NCBI GenBank assembly: GCA_021812265.1
Contig: JAKAOI010000056.1
Location: 856 to 9,606 of the forward strand
DNA length: 8,751 nucleotides
Source: Chloroflexota bacterium
GTDB taxonomy: Bacteria; Chloroflexota; Ktedonobacteria; Ktedonobacterales; JACDGC01
Direction: 5' to 3'
The position numbers and the translations under genes were made by a program. Of the stretch, positions 1 through 4,931 are shown one piece after another. Numbering within the stretch: the first letter of the stretch is position 1; each line of letters opens with the position of its first letter. The notes under the pieces were generated by a model, which did not search any database, had not been told where the DNA came from, and saw only the letters and a list, made by a program, of their open reading frames with translations.

Positions 1-738
1 TGCAACTTGTGTGTCTGTAAATACATAAAATGTAAGCGAATGAAAACCGGCGTTATTGGTAACAGGGTTTATATTATCTATATCGCTAACACCAATCATT
101 CCCCGACCTGCAGGCATTCCAAGGGTATTAATAGTCTGATGTGCAGAACAAACATTAGATGAGTTTTGTGTTCCTTCATAATATCCCCCTTGTGTACTTG
201 CGTATCCCGTATCTATTGCAAATCCTTTACATTCAGGAGCAAACTGAATATCTAAAGGTGTATTACTCGATCGTGTCACAGTAGCGCCGCTTGTCGGTGA
301 AAGTATTTTGACTTGATCCGGAATTGTAAATGAAAAAGAAGCTCGTCCTTGTGGGGAGATATAGTCGCAAGATATCACAGTTCCTGGCGCCGGCAACTTG
401 AGTGATATATATCCGCTGCTCGAATTTGTAGGCATATTATTTCCATTACAGACAAATTTTTCACCTTGTTTAAACTGGATAATTTTTATATGTTGATAAT
501 AAAACGCAGTTGCAATCTCAAAATGAGGCTGCATCGGAGGTATTGATTGTGTGACTCCGGCAGTTATATCCAAATCAATATTTTCCGGTGATGTATTATC
601 AAGGACAATTGTTGGCGCGGGTCCTTTATTTGGCGGAAAAGGAGCGCTTGCGGTGCTGTTTGAACTGCTGCAGGCTGATGTCAGTAATAACGCCAGCAAT
701 AAAATAGATGTGGTTTCGTACAATGTGGATCGTTTCAT
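1..738 (-). CDS. Exported lipoprotein with Ig-like segment, C-terminus beyond left edge (partial)
   Basis: An open frame of 246 codons runs from ATG at 738 to the left edge without a stop, so the C-terminus is missing. The N-terminus is a lipoprotein signal: Lys2-Arg3, a Leu-rich core (residues 12-19), then a lipobox-like LTSAC with Cys23 as the lipidated residue; Thr at -3 is less usual than Leu. A Ser/Pro/Thr-rich linker follows (24-45). Residues 141-170 (VKILSPTSGATV and the following strand) resemble the start of an Ig-like or fibronectin-type beta domain. Cys97, 124, 170 and 197 could form disulfides. The start is supported by GGAGG at 744-748, 5 nt upstream. It lies 142 bp downstream of the DUF2690 gene on the same strand, so co-transcription is likely. 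The export prediction is firm; the function is unknown. Confidence 0.85.
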   Translation of the reverse strand, partial: MKRSTLYETTSILLLALLLTSACSSSNSTASAPFPPNKGPAPTIVLDNTSPENIDLDITAGVTQSIPPMQPHFEIATAFYYQHIKIIQFKQGEKFVCNGNNMPTNSSSGYISLKLPAPGTVISCDYISPQGRASFSFTIPDQVKILSPTSGATVTRSSNTPLDIQFAPECKGFAIDTGYASTQGGYYEGTQNSSNVCSAHQTINTLGMPAGRGMIGVSDIDNINPVTNNAGFHSLTFYVFTDTQVA

Positions 739-777
739 AAAATCCTCCAATTTAAAATCTAATAAATTGTAAAGAGC

Positions 778-817
778 CTTGCCTGATAAGATCGGATAGA
801 AGTTCTATTCAGGCAAG
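778..817 (-). promoter_or_regulatory. Hairpin between the DUF2690 gene and the lipoprotein gene
   Basis: CTTGCCTGA (778-786) and TCAGGCAAG (809-817) form a perfect 9-bp inverted repeat with a 22-nt loop. On the minus strand the stem is followed by a poor T tract (GCTCTTTAC), so it is at best a weak or partial terminator of the DUF2690 transcript. It ends about 40 nt before the lipoprotein start codon, so it could equally set the ratio of the two products by attenuation, RNA processing or mRNA protection. Confidence 0.45.
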
Positions 818-843
818 TTAAAAGAACACGTATTACCAGACAA

Positions 844-858
844 AAGTCAATTTGACTT
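844..858. repeat. 15-bp palindrome AAGTCAA-T-TTGACTT
   Basis: Perfect 7-bp arms surround one central base in the spacer between the DUF2690 stop and the lipoprotein start. The minus-strand copy contains TTGACT, which could serve as a -35 element, but no good -10 lies 16-18 bp downstream. It could be a regulator-binding site for the lipoprotein gene; the sequence shows only the symmetry. Confidence 0.35.
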
Positions 859-880
859 CTGTTTGTTTAGATTATTTTTA

Positions 881-1465
881 TTAAAAACAGAGAGATCCAA
901 AATTAGAATTGGCCACATAACCAGTACCATAGTAGTTGTCGCCGTTTGAGTTATATTGAACATATGCCTCAGATTCGACATTTAATACTGGCGCATATTC
1001 CTGGTTACTCCAAAAGGTAGTTACATTAGCGGATCCAGGATAATTCCAATCCTCACATGCGCCTGTTTTAGGATTATGCCACCAAAGAGTAGCCATCCAA
1101 TTTTGGATACAATTAAAAGAGCCGCAACCGATATATTGGCTGCCTCTGGTCCAGTTAGTAGAACATGTATTTGACCATCGCAGTTCAACAAGACCGATAA
1201 GAGATCCCGTTTGATCGTAAATATCATTTGAAATAACAGTACTGGCATTATCAGCACAGCCAGTCGCTGCTGGATCTGTACCGTTACAACCACCACTCGT
1301 TAATCCGTAACCTACACCTGAGCATGTAGCGGCCAAAGCGGTATTCTTCACGAATGAAAATCCTTTCACATTATACGTTGTGAAAGTAAGACCCAAAATC
1401 AAGACAAGAACGGGGAGAGCGAATAAAAGGTGTTTCCTCTTTGCGAGGGTTTGCAATAAAGACAT
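881..1465 (-). CDS. Secreted DUF2690 protein
   Basis: 194 residues. Residues 1-45 look like a signal peptide: basic start (Lys9, Arg10, Lys11), hydrophobic core 13-28, and an Ala-Leu-Ala site before Ala46, so the mature protein is extracellular or cell-wall associated. From residue 56 the sequence matches my recollection of DUF2690: C60-NGTDPAATGC70, then a variable stretch, VELRWSNTC101STNWTR, and a Trp-rich beta segment. Eight Cys in the mature part (48, 60, 70, 101, 114, 119, 137, 193) suggest disulfides. The family is common in Actinobacteria and Ktedonobacteria and has no settled function. The ATG is supported by GAGGAG at 1476-1481 (10-nt spacing). A probable promoter lies about 190 nt upstream and the partial lipoprotein gene follows. 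The family call is from conserved motifs, not a search. Confidence 0.88.
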   Translation of the reverse strand: MSLLQTLAKRKHLLFALPVLVLILGLTFTTYNVKGFSFVKNTALAATCSGVGYGLTSGGCNGTDPAATGCADNASTVISNDIYDQTGSLIGLVELRWSNTCSTNWTRGSQYIGCGSFNCIQNWMATLWWHNPKTGACEDWNYPGSANVTTFWSNQEYAPVLNVESEAYVQYNSNGDNYYGTGYVANSNFGSLCF

Positions 1466-1490
1466 AGTATGTCAACTCCTCTGACCTATT

Positions 1491-1625
1491 TTATTGAGCA
1501 GATAGCTCATCTAGTGCGGACAATGCTTCTAGTATATTTCCCTCATGTACAAATTTCAGGAATATGGATGAAGCACTGCCGTATTCCGAAAACAGCACAG
1601 AAGCAATACAACGTGATCTCCACAT
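1491..1625 (-). CDS. Possible 44-codon leader ORF upstream of the DUF2690 gene
   Basis: Inside the leader between the probable promoter and the DUF2690 gene, an ATG at 1625 opens a frame of 44 codons ending in TAA at 1491-1493, which is 10 bp before the DUF2690 ribosome site. The C-terminal half (residues 24-44, including EGNILEALSALDELSAQ) has a normal-looking amphipathic helix composition. No clear Shine-Dalgarno precedes the ATG, and the frame stays open further upstream to a TTG near the predicted transcription start. There is no recognisable family and no Trp, His or Leu run typical of attenuator peptides. It could be a leader peptide coupling translation to the downstream gene, a small protein, or chance. 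Confidence 0.3.
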   Translation of the reverse strand: MWRSRCIASVLFSEYGSASSIFLKFVHEGNILEALSALDELSAQ

Positions 1626-1663
1626 ACCACTGAAATCATTTGTAACATTTTCTGTGCGTCTCA

Positions 1664-1693
1664 ACTATATCAGACAAACATACAGGTTGTCAA
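1664..1693 (-). promoter_or_regulatory. Sigma-70-type promoter for the DUF2690/lipoprotein genes
   Basis: Read on the minus strand, a perfect -35 TTGACA (1688-1693) is separated by 18 bp from a -10 TATAGT (1664-1669), five of six matches to consensus. Transcription would start near 1657, leaving about 190 nt before the DUF2690 ATG. The -35 lies within the near-palindrome GGTTGTCAACC (1685-1695), which a repressor could use. No closer promoter of similar quality was seen. Confidence 0.7.
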
Positions 1694-1700
1694 CCACATT

Positions 1701-1718
1701 GAATCAAAAGAATCAAAA
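1701..1718. repeat. Tandem 9-bp repeat (GAATCAAAA ×2) upstream of the -35 box
   Basis: Two perfect adjacent copies of GAATCAAAA begin 8 bp upstream of the -35 element of the DUF2690 promoter. Their position and A/T richness fit an activator site or an UP-like element; a nine-base spacing puts successive copies on nearly the same DNA face. Function is inferred from location only. Confidence 0.45.
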
Positions 1719-1755
1719 TGTATTACGCTACTGATATATTGTGATCCGCTCATAA

Positions 1756-1788
1756 GTTTCCTTTGCTCGCAAAAAGAGCGAAGGAAAC
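1756..1788. repeat. Strong 13-bp hairpin between convergent control regions
   Basis: GTTTCCTTTGCTC (1756-1768) and GAGCGAAGGAAAC (1776-1788) pair over 13 positions with one G/T wobble and a 7-nt loop. Neither strand has a T tract after it, so it is not a standard intrinsic terminator. It sits between the terminator at 1811-1850 and the DUF2690 promoter. It may be a backup or processing hairpin for the minus-strand transcript, or part of an unannotated small RNA. Confidence 0.45.
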
Positions 1789-1805
1789 CTGCAAGACTTA
1801 GCCAA

Positions 1806-1850
1806 CGAAAAACCCGCCTATCTGTGCGCTAAAGCGGCAACAGGCGGGTT
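1806..1850 (-). terminator. Rho-independent terminator of the receiver-like gene
   Basis: AACCCGCCT (1811-1819) and AGGCGGGTT (1842-1850) form a perfect GC-rich 9-bp stem with a 22-nt loop. On the minus strand the stem runs into a stretch of five T before CG, the standard intrinsic terminator arrangement, 55 bp after the stop at 1905. On the plus strand the following AAATTTT gives weaker termination, so it may act partly in both directions. Confidence 0.85.
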
Positions 1851-1868
1851 AAATTTTGTGCTGCAAAT

Positions 1869-1896
1869 GCTGCGCTGCAGAAATATGCAACGCAGC
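1869..1896 (-). repeat. Hairpin immediately after the receiver-like gene
   Basis: GCTGCGCTGCA (1869-1879) and TGCAACGCAGC (1886-1896) form an 11-bp stem with one mismatch and a 6-nt loop, starting 8 bp after the stop codon on the minus strand. There is no T tract, so it probably stabilises the 3' end of the mRNA ahead of the terminator rather than ending transcription. Confidence 0.5.
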
Positions 1897-1904
1897 GGCG
1901 GATA

Positions 1905-2303
1905 TCAGTGTGTGGCAATTAACGTTTCTGCGATGGCTACCAACGCTTCAAACGATGTTGGTGTGCGAACATAAAACACCCCTGTTTTAGCGCAAAAACC
2001 TGCGTTATGCCCAGTTTCGTCGATAACAATTAACGCCGGCGCCAGTCCGACTTCATCTGCCAGCAGCGCGCGGAAGATTCTTTGCAATGTAATATTTTTC
2101 TGTTTTAAAGATTCCGTATAATGCAGCAAAACAATATCAGGCATGTATTTGATAATACCAATATCAATATCGCGCAGTGTTTCTGCAATATAAACCGTAA
2201 AACTTGCGTCGGCAAAACATCTGCCGATTTGCTCGGCCGTCCAATCGTCACCGCCAATGATTAACAGCGTCGTCGCGCCGATTTCTAGTAATGTGTCAGC
2301 CAT
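1905..2303 (-). CDS. Small stand-alone receiver-like (pseudo-receiver) protein
   Basis: 132 residues with the alternating strand/helix pattern of a CheY-like receiver: first strand TLLIIGGDD with acidic Asp19-Asp20, third strand PDIVLLHYTE (55-64), fourth strand ALIVIDE (90-96), fifth strand GVFYVRTP (108-115) and a last helix. In classical receivers the third strand ends in the phosphorylated Asp (PDxxLLD); here that position is His61. The usual Lys-Pro after strand five is Thr-Pro (114-115). If the alignment is right, this is a phosphorylation-independent pseudo-receiver. No DNA-binding or enzymatic domain is attached. Start: AAGGGAG at 2311-2317, 7 nt before ATG. The gene is divergent from the sigma factor gene (362 bp apart) and has its own terminator. 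Another Rossmann-like fold cannot be excluded. Confidence 0.72.
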   Translation of the reverse strand: MADTLLEIGATTLLIIGGDDWTAEQIGRCFADASFTVYIAETLRDIDIGIIKYMPDIVLLHYTESLKQKNITLQRIFRALLADEVGLAPALIVIDETGHNAGFCAKTGVFYVRTPTSFEALVAIAETLIATH

Positions 2304-2665
2304 TTTATTACTCCCTTAACACAGCTTGTTCGGCGCAGATATTTTCTGCGCCTATGTATATATGCCATCAGGAGTCATTCATAAGCCGTTTTTATCCATA
2401 AAAACCCAAAACTCATCTGTTTAAGCAAGCAATGGATGTTTATTGCTGCGTTCCGGCATATATATATACAGAAACTTAGAAACTTAGAAAGGCTGCAGAT
2501 TATTTTGCAGAAGCGCTGCTTAATTGCCTGATGTAGTGTATGCGCCGGCAGTTATGGCGCAATCTCTGTTTTTAACTGGAGATCATAACATATAAAACCG
2601 TTTTTGCAGTACATTTATGTAAGTAAGACTGACTCGCAACTCGGTTTAGCGGAAGGGCAGTATAT
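2304..2665. promoter_or_regulatory. Divergent control region between receiver-like and sigma factor genes
   Basis: No gene is seen in these 362 bp. They hold a perfect hairpin, GGCGCAGA (2332-2339)/TCTGCGCC (2345-2352), in the leader of the receiver-like gene. A 2.5-copy tandem repeat of GAAACTTA lies at 2471-2490, and the inverted hexamers TGCGCC (2541-2546)/GGCGCA (2556-2561) lie 9 bp apart ahead of the sigma gene. AT runs (TATATATATA near 2459-2469, TATATA near 2357-2362) could supply -10 elements. A weak minus-strand pair is TTATGA plus TATATA with a 16-bp gap. I found no convincing sigma-70 promoter for the plus-strand gene, which would fit a gene read by an alternative sigma factor, possibly its own. 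Confidence 0.4.
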
Positions 2666-3238
2666 ATGGAAAATGCGCGCACTTTATCACAAAGCCTCGA
2701 TAGTCATTCTTCATTGATTGAGCGCATGAACGCTTTAGCGCAGCTTGCGCAAAATGGTCAAATAAAAACGGCGGCGTATTTCCAACGGCGTGGTGTCACC
2801 GATTCAGATATTGTCGCGGATCTCAGTTCCGATACTTGGCTGATTATGACGGCGTGTATTACCGAAGGCAAATATACCGACCATGGAAAAGATCCAATGG
2901 CGTTTGTGTATGGAATAGCGGCAAATGTGCTTCGTCACTATGTCAACCGAGATCGTCGCTTGCTTGGTCAAGTTCTAACGCTGGATACAGAGATGGAAAC
3001 AAATTGGCTGCAAGAAGATGACTGGATTACTGATTTGGAGGAAACTATCGATAGTGATTACCGATATGAGGAAATGCTGGCGCGTTTGGCCAGCTCGGGA
3101 GATCGTTCCATTGCCGCGTTGTGCTGGAAAAATCTTAGCGCGCCGCAAATTGCAGAGGAACTTCAACTCAATATTAAAACAGTACGGGCGGGTTTAAAAC
3201 GCATTGCGGAAGAGGTCCGCGCATTGCGAAACCGGTAA
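2666..3238 (+). CDS. ECF-like RNA polymerase sigma factor
   Basis: 190 residues, the usual size for extracytoplasmic-function sigma factors. Residues 43-100 fit sigma region 2: the helix DSDIVADLSSDTWLIM corresponds to the core-binding DAEDLVQETFLRAW pattern, and FVYGIAANVLRHYVNRDRR (80-98) to the promoter -10 recognition helix with its basic end. An acidic linker (108-136) follows. Residues 157-188 (LSAPQIAEELQLNIKTVRAGLKRIAEEVRALR) fit the region 4 helix-turn-helix that reads the -35. Start: GGAAGGG at 2651-2657, 8 nt before ATG. No anti-sigma factor with a membrane segment is adjacent; the next gene is a small HTH-like protein 114 bp downstream, probably co-transcribed. Sequence similarity is modest, so it could be a divergent sigma-70-like regulator rather than a classical ECF. 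Confidence 0.8.
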   Translation: MENARTLSQSLDSHSSLIERMNALAQLAQNGQIKTAAYFQRRGVTDSDIVADLSSDTWLIMTACITEGKYTDHGKDPMAFVYGIAANVLRHYVNRDRRLLGQVLTLDTEMETNWLQEDDWITDLEETIDSDYRYEEMLARLASSGDRSIAALCWKNLSAPQIAEELQLNIKTVRAGLKRIAEEVRALRNR

Positions 3239-3352
3239 AAATGCTCGCCGCAAAGCGACGCAAGGCGTAGAAGGTATCTGCGCCATAGTCTCTTGCTGCT
3301 GGCGCAATATAAAATTTTGAAGGTGATGTGTACAGAAAGGATCAATTGTAAC

Positions 3353-3721
3353 ATGGAACTGACGATGAAGCTTGCAGAGCGTTTAAGTGAACGCGCTAAA
3401 TTGATTGCAACCACATGTGAGTGCGACATGGATGAACTGATACATTCTTTAGACAAATTAAACCGATTAGGAAAACTACTGCATTCGGCGCGACAATATC
3501 TGGAACAGAATCATTCCGTCGCCAAAGCAGTGAATATTGATGAAGAAACGCTGTGGCTTTGGGAAAATGGCTTGGCGCTTCCCCGCGAATTACGGAATGG
3601 GGCAATAATGGATTTAACATGGTTTTATTTGCATAATATACATAAAGAAAGCAAAAACACGAATATCTTTTATTTAGATATGGCGATATCTGCGCTGCAA
3701 AACGCGCTGAATGACATATAG
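3353..3721 (+). CDS. Small protein with degenerate XRE/Cro-type HTH
   Basis: 122 residues from the ATG at 3353, preceded by GAAAGGA at 3335-3341 (11-nt spacing, a little long). In-frame alternatives are ATG 3326, with GAAGG too close, and ATG 3365. After a helical N-terminus (1-40), residues 44-80 follow the XRE helix-turn-helix spacing: HSARQYL, SVAKAVNIDEETLWLWENGLALP, ending in the characteristic W-E-N-G-x-x-x-P signature. The C-terminal third is helical and hydrophobic, plausible for dimerisation. It follows the sigma factor gene by 114 bp, so it may modulate that sigma factor or share its promoter, an inference from position. It ends 2 bp from the stop of the convergent ABC ATPase gene. 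No named family is recognised beyond the HTH pattern. Confidence 0.65.
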   Translation: MELTMKLAERLSERAKLIATTCECDMDELIHSLDKLNRLGKLLHSARQYLEQNHSVAKAVNIDEETLWLWENGLALPRELRNGAIMDLTWFYLHNIHKESKNTNIFYLDMAISALQNALNDI

Positions 3722-3723
3722 AA

Positions 3724-4608
3724 TTACTCGGCGGCATGGTGCGCATAGGTTGTGTCGACGGCGCCAATTACGACAGGATTGTTATGCGCGTCACGCAGCA
3801 CTTCAACCTTGGTTTGGTATATTTGAGATAATTGTTCTGAAGTAACCAATTCATCAGTTGTGCCGATGCGCACAGCGCCATGCGCAACAAACAAAACGCG
3901 ATCAATATATGGCGCTATTGGGTTAAGATCGTGCGCAACCATAAGGATTGCCGTGTTTGTCATATGGCTGATATCGTGCAATAAAGTACTGACACTGTGC
4001 TGACTTTGCAGATCCAATCCTTCGAGGGGTTCATCCAGCAGCAATAATTGTGGTTTGCGAACCAGCGCATGCGCAATATATAATCGTTGCTGCTCCCCTC
4101 CGGACATTTCGCCGATATTTTTATACTGCAAGTGTCTTGCGTCCACTATATCCAGCGCCGCGCTTATCGCTGTTTCCCGCTGGCTTTTGGTTTTTCCAAA
4201 AATTGCGCCGAATGCCGGCGCCGGAATACCCCAATGATGCCCATCATATCCTAGCCCCACAAAATCACGCGCGCGAATGTGAATATCCGGATCGATAGCT
4301 CTTCTTTGCGGCGTATACCCAATGGCGAAATTGCCTTTGCGCGGCGGCTCACCCAATACCTGAATATCGCCTTCAGATATGCGCAGCAACCCCAAAATAC
4401 TATGCAGCATGGTCGATTTTCCGGCGCCGTTCGGCCCCAAAATTGCAATAAACTCACCGCGCTGAATAGCAAAATCGGCGTTGCGCCAGATAAACTTGCT
4501 CTGCCTCGCCACGCCAGCGTTGCGAAATACAACAACTGAATCGTTGGATGTTTGTTTGTTTTGCTGAAGCTGCAGTTTCTCTTCAGCAACATATGTGTTA
4601 GATTCCAT
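3724..4608 (-). CDS. ABC transporter ATPase, zinc/manganese (ZnuC/MntB) type
   Basis: 294 residues from ATG 4608 (a TTG at 4617 would add three). It contains a complete nucleotide-binding domain: Walker A GPNGAGKST (58-66), Q-loop YTPQ (Gln101), signature MSGGE (168-172), Walker B LLLLDEP (188-194) and H-loop His226 in MVAHD. The sequence after the Q-loop and the HDLNPIAPYIDRVLFV segment resemble metal-chelate importers of the ZnuC/MntB group, which energise Zn2+ or Mn2+ uptake on the cytoplasmic side of a membrane permease. No permease or solute-binding gene lies in the window: its downstream neighbour is convergent, so this ATPase stands alone. Neither start has a good Shine-Dalgarno. A promoter with an extended -10 and an overlapping inverted repeat lies just upstream. 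The metal is not decided by sequence. Confidence 0.85.
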   Translation of the reverse strand: MESNTYVAEEKLQLQQNKQTSNDSVVVFRNAGVARQSKFIWRNADFAIQRGEFIAILGPNGAGKSTMLHSILGLLRISEGDIQVLGEPPRKGNFAIGYTPQRRAIDPDIHIRARDFVGLGYDGHHWGIPAPAFGAIFGKTKSQRETAISAALDIVDARHLQYKNIGEMSGGEQQRLYIAHALVRKPQLLLLDEPLEGLDLQSQHSVSTLLHDISHMTNTAILMVAHDLNPIAPYIDRVLFVAHGAVRIGTTDELVTSEQLSQIYQTKVEVLRDAHNNPVVIGAVDTTYAHHAAE

Positions 4609-4630
4609 GATAAACAACCGTTATTGAGAT

Positions 4631-4647
4631 AAAGTATCAATTACTTT
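4631..4647. promoter_or_regulatory. Candidate operator over the ABC ATPase transcription start
   Basis: AAAGTA (4631-4636) and TACTTT (4642-4647) form a perfect 6-5-6 inverted repeat that covers the predicted transcription start, a position typical of repressor sites. For a metal-importer ATPase a metal-sensing repressor (Zur, MntR or DtxR type) is the natural guess, but the sequence does not match a consensus I can name. Its core GTATCAATTAC recurs at 4772-4782. Confidence 0.5.
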
Positions 4648-4649
4648 TT

Positions 4650-4658
4650 ATTATAGCA
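4650..4658 (-). promoter_or_regulatory. Extended -10 promoter of the ABC ATPase gene
   Basis: On the minus strand TGC-TATAAT is a perfect extended -10 (TGnTATAAT), with TATAAT at 4650-4655. There is no good -35 at 17 bp (TTATTT), which an extended -10 tolerates. Transcription would start near 4643, about 35 nt before the start codon. Confidence 0.65.
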
Positions 4659-4931
4659 TATTTTTTCACATAAAATAAGATCTCCGGAACATATTCTTCC
4701 GGCAACTGCAGCGCAACTGGCGCCGTTTATGCAAATAAACCAGCGTTACGCGCCTTTTTGCGCTCGCTTTTGTATCAATTACAGAAATAGCCCGTAAAGC
4801 CGCCATCCCTTTTGGGCAAGCGGCTGAAAGGGACGGCGTTCTTGTGGCGCTGTGGCGCGTCGCCAGGGCAACGAGAACCAAAAATCCGCTCGAGCTTCTG
4901 CCTCTGCGGAGTGTTAATAAGGAAATCAGAT

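Larger units (their letters stand above)
4609..4931. promoter_or_regulatory. Divergent intergenic region, ABC ATPase / A24 peptidase
   Basis: These 323 bp hold the minus-strand promoter and operator near 4631-4658 and a second copy of the 11-mer GTATCAATTAC at 4772-4782, nearer the plus-strand gene. The segment 4812-4931 is open in the peptidase frame but reads as basic, Cys-containing low-quality sequence, and I treat it as untranslated. AAGGA (4919-4923) is the ribosome site for the plus-strand gene. I see no strong sigma-70 promoter on the plus strand. Confidence 0.4.

Noticed and set aside
551..772. Plus-strand ORF of 73 codons
   Set aside because: It overlaps the N-terminal half of the minus-strand lipoprotein, which has a ribosome site and a signal peptide; this frame is its shadow.
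1021..1296. Minus-strand ORF of 91 codons
   Set aside because: Lies wholly inside the DUF2690 gene in another frame; the DUF2690 motifs are clear.
1701..1718. CRISPR-like repeat
   Set aside because: Two adjacent 9-bp copies without spacers; no array or cas gene in the window.
4666..4881. Minus-strand ORF of 71 codons upstream of the ABC ATPase
   Set aside because: Arg/Ser/Ala-rich composition typical of a non-coding frame, and no ribosome site; it would also overlap the ATPase promoter region.
4812..4931. 40-codon N-terminal extension of the A24 peptidase
   Set aside because: The extension is basic and Cys-containing with no membrane or family features, whereas AAGGA precedes the ATG at 4932, which opens directly into a membrane segment.
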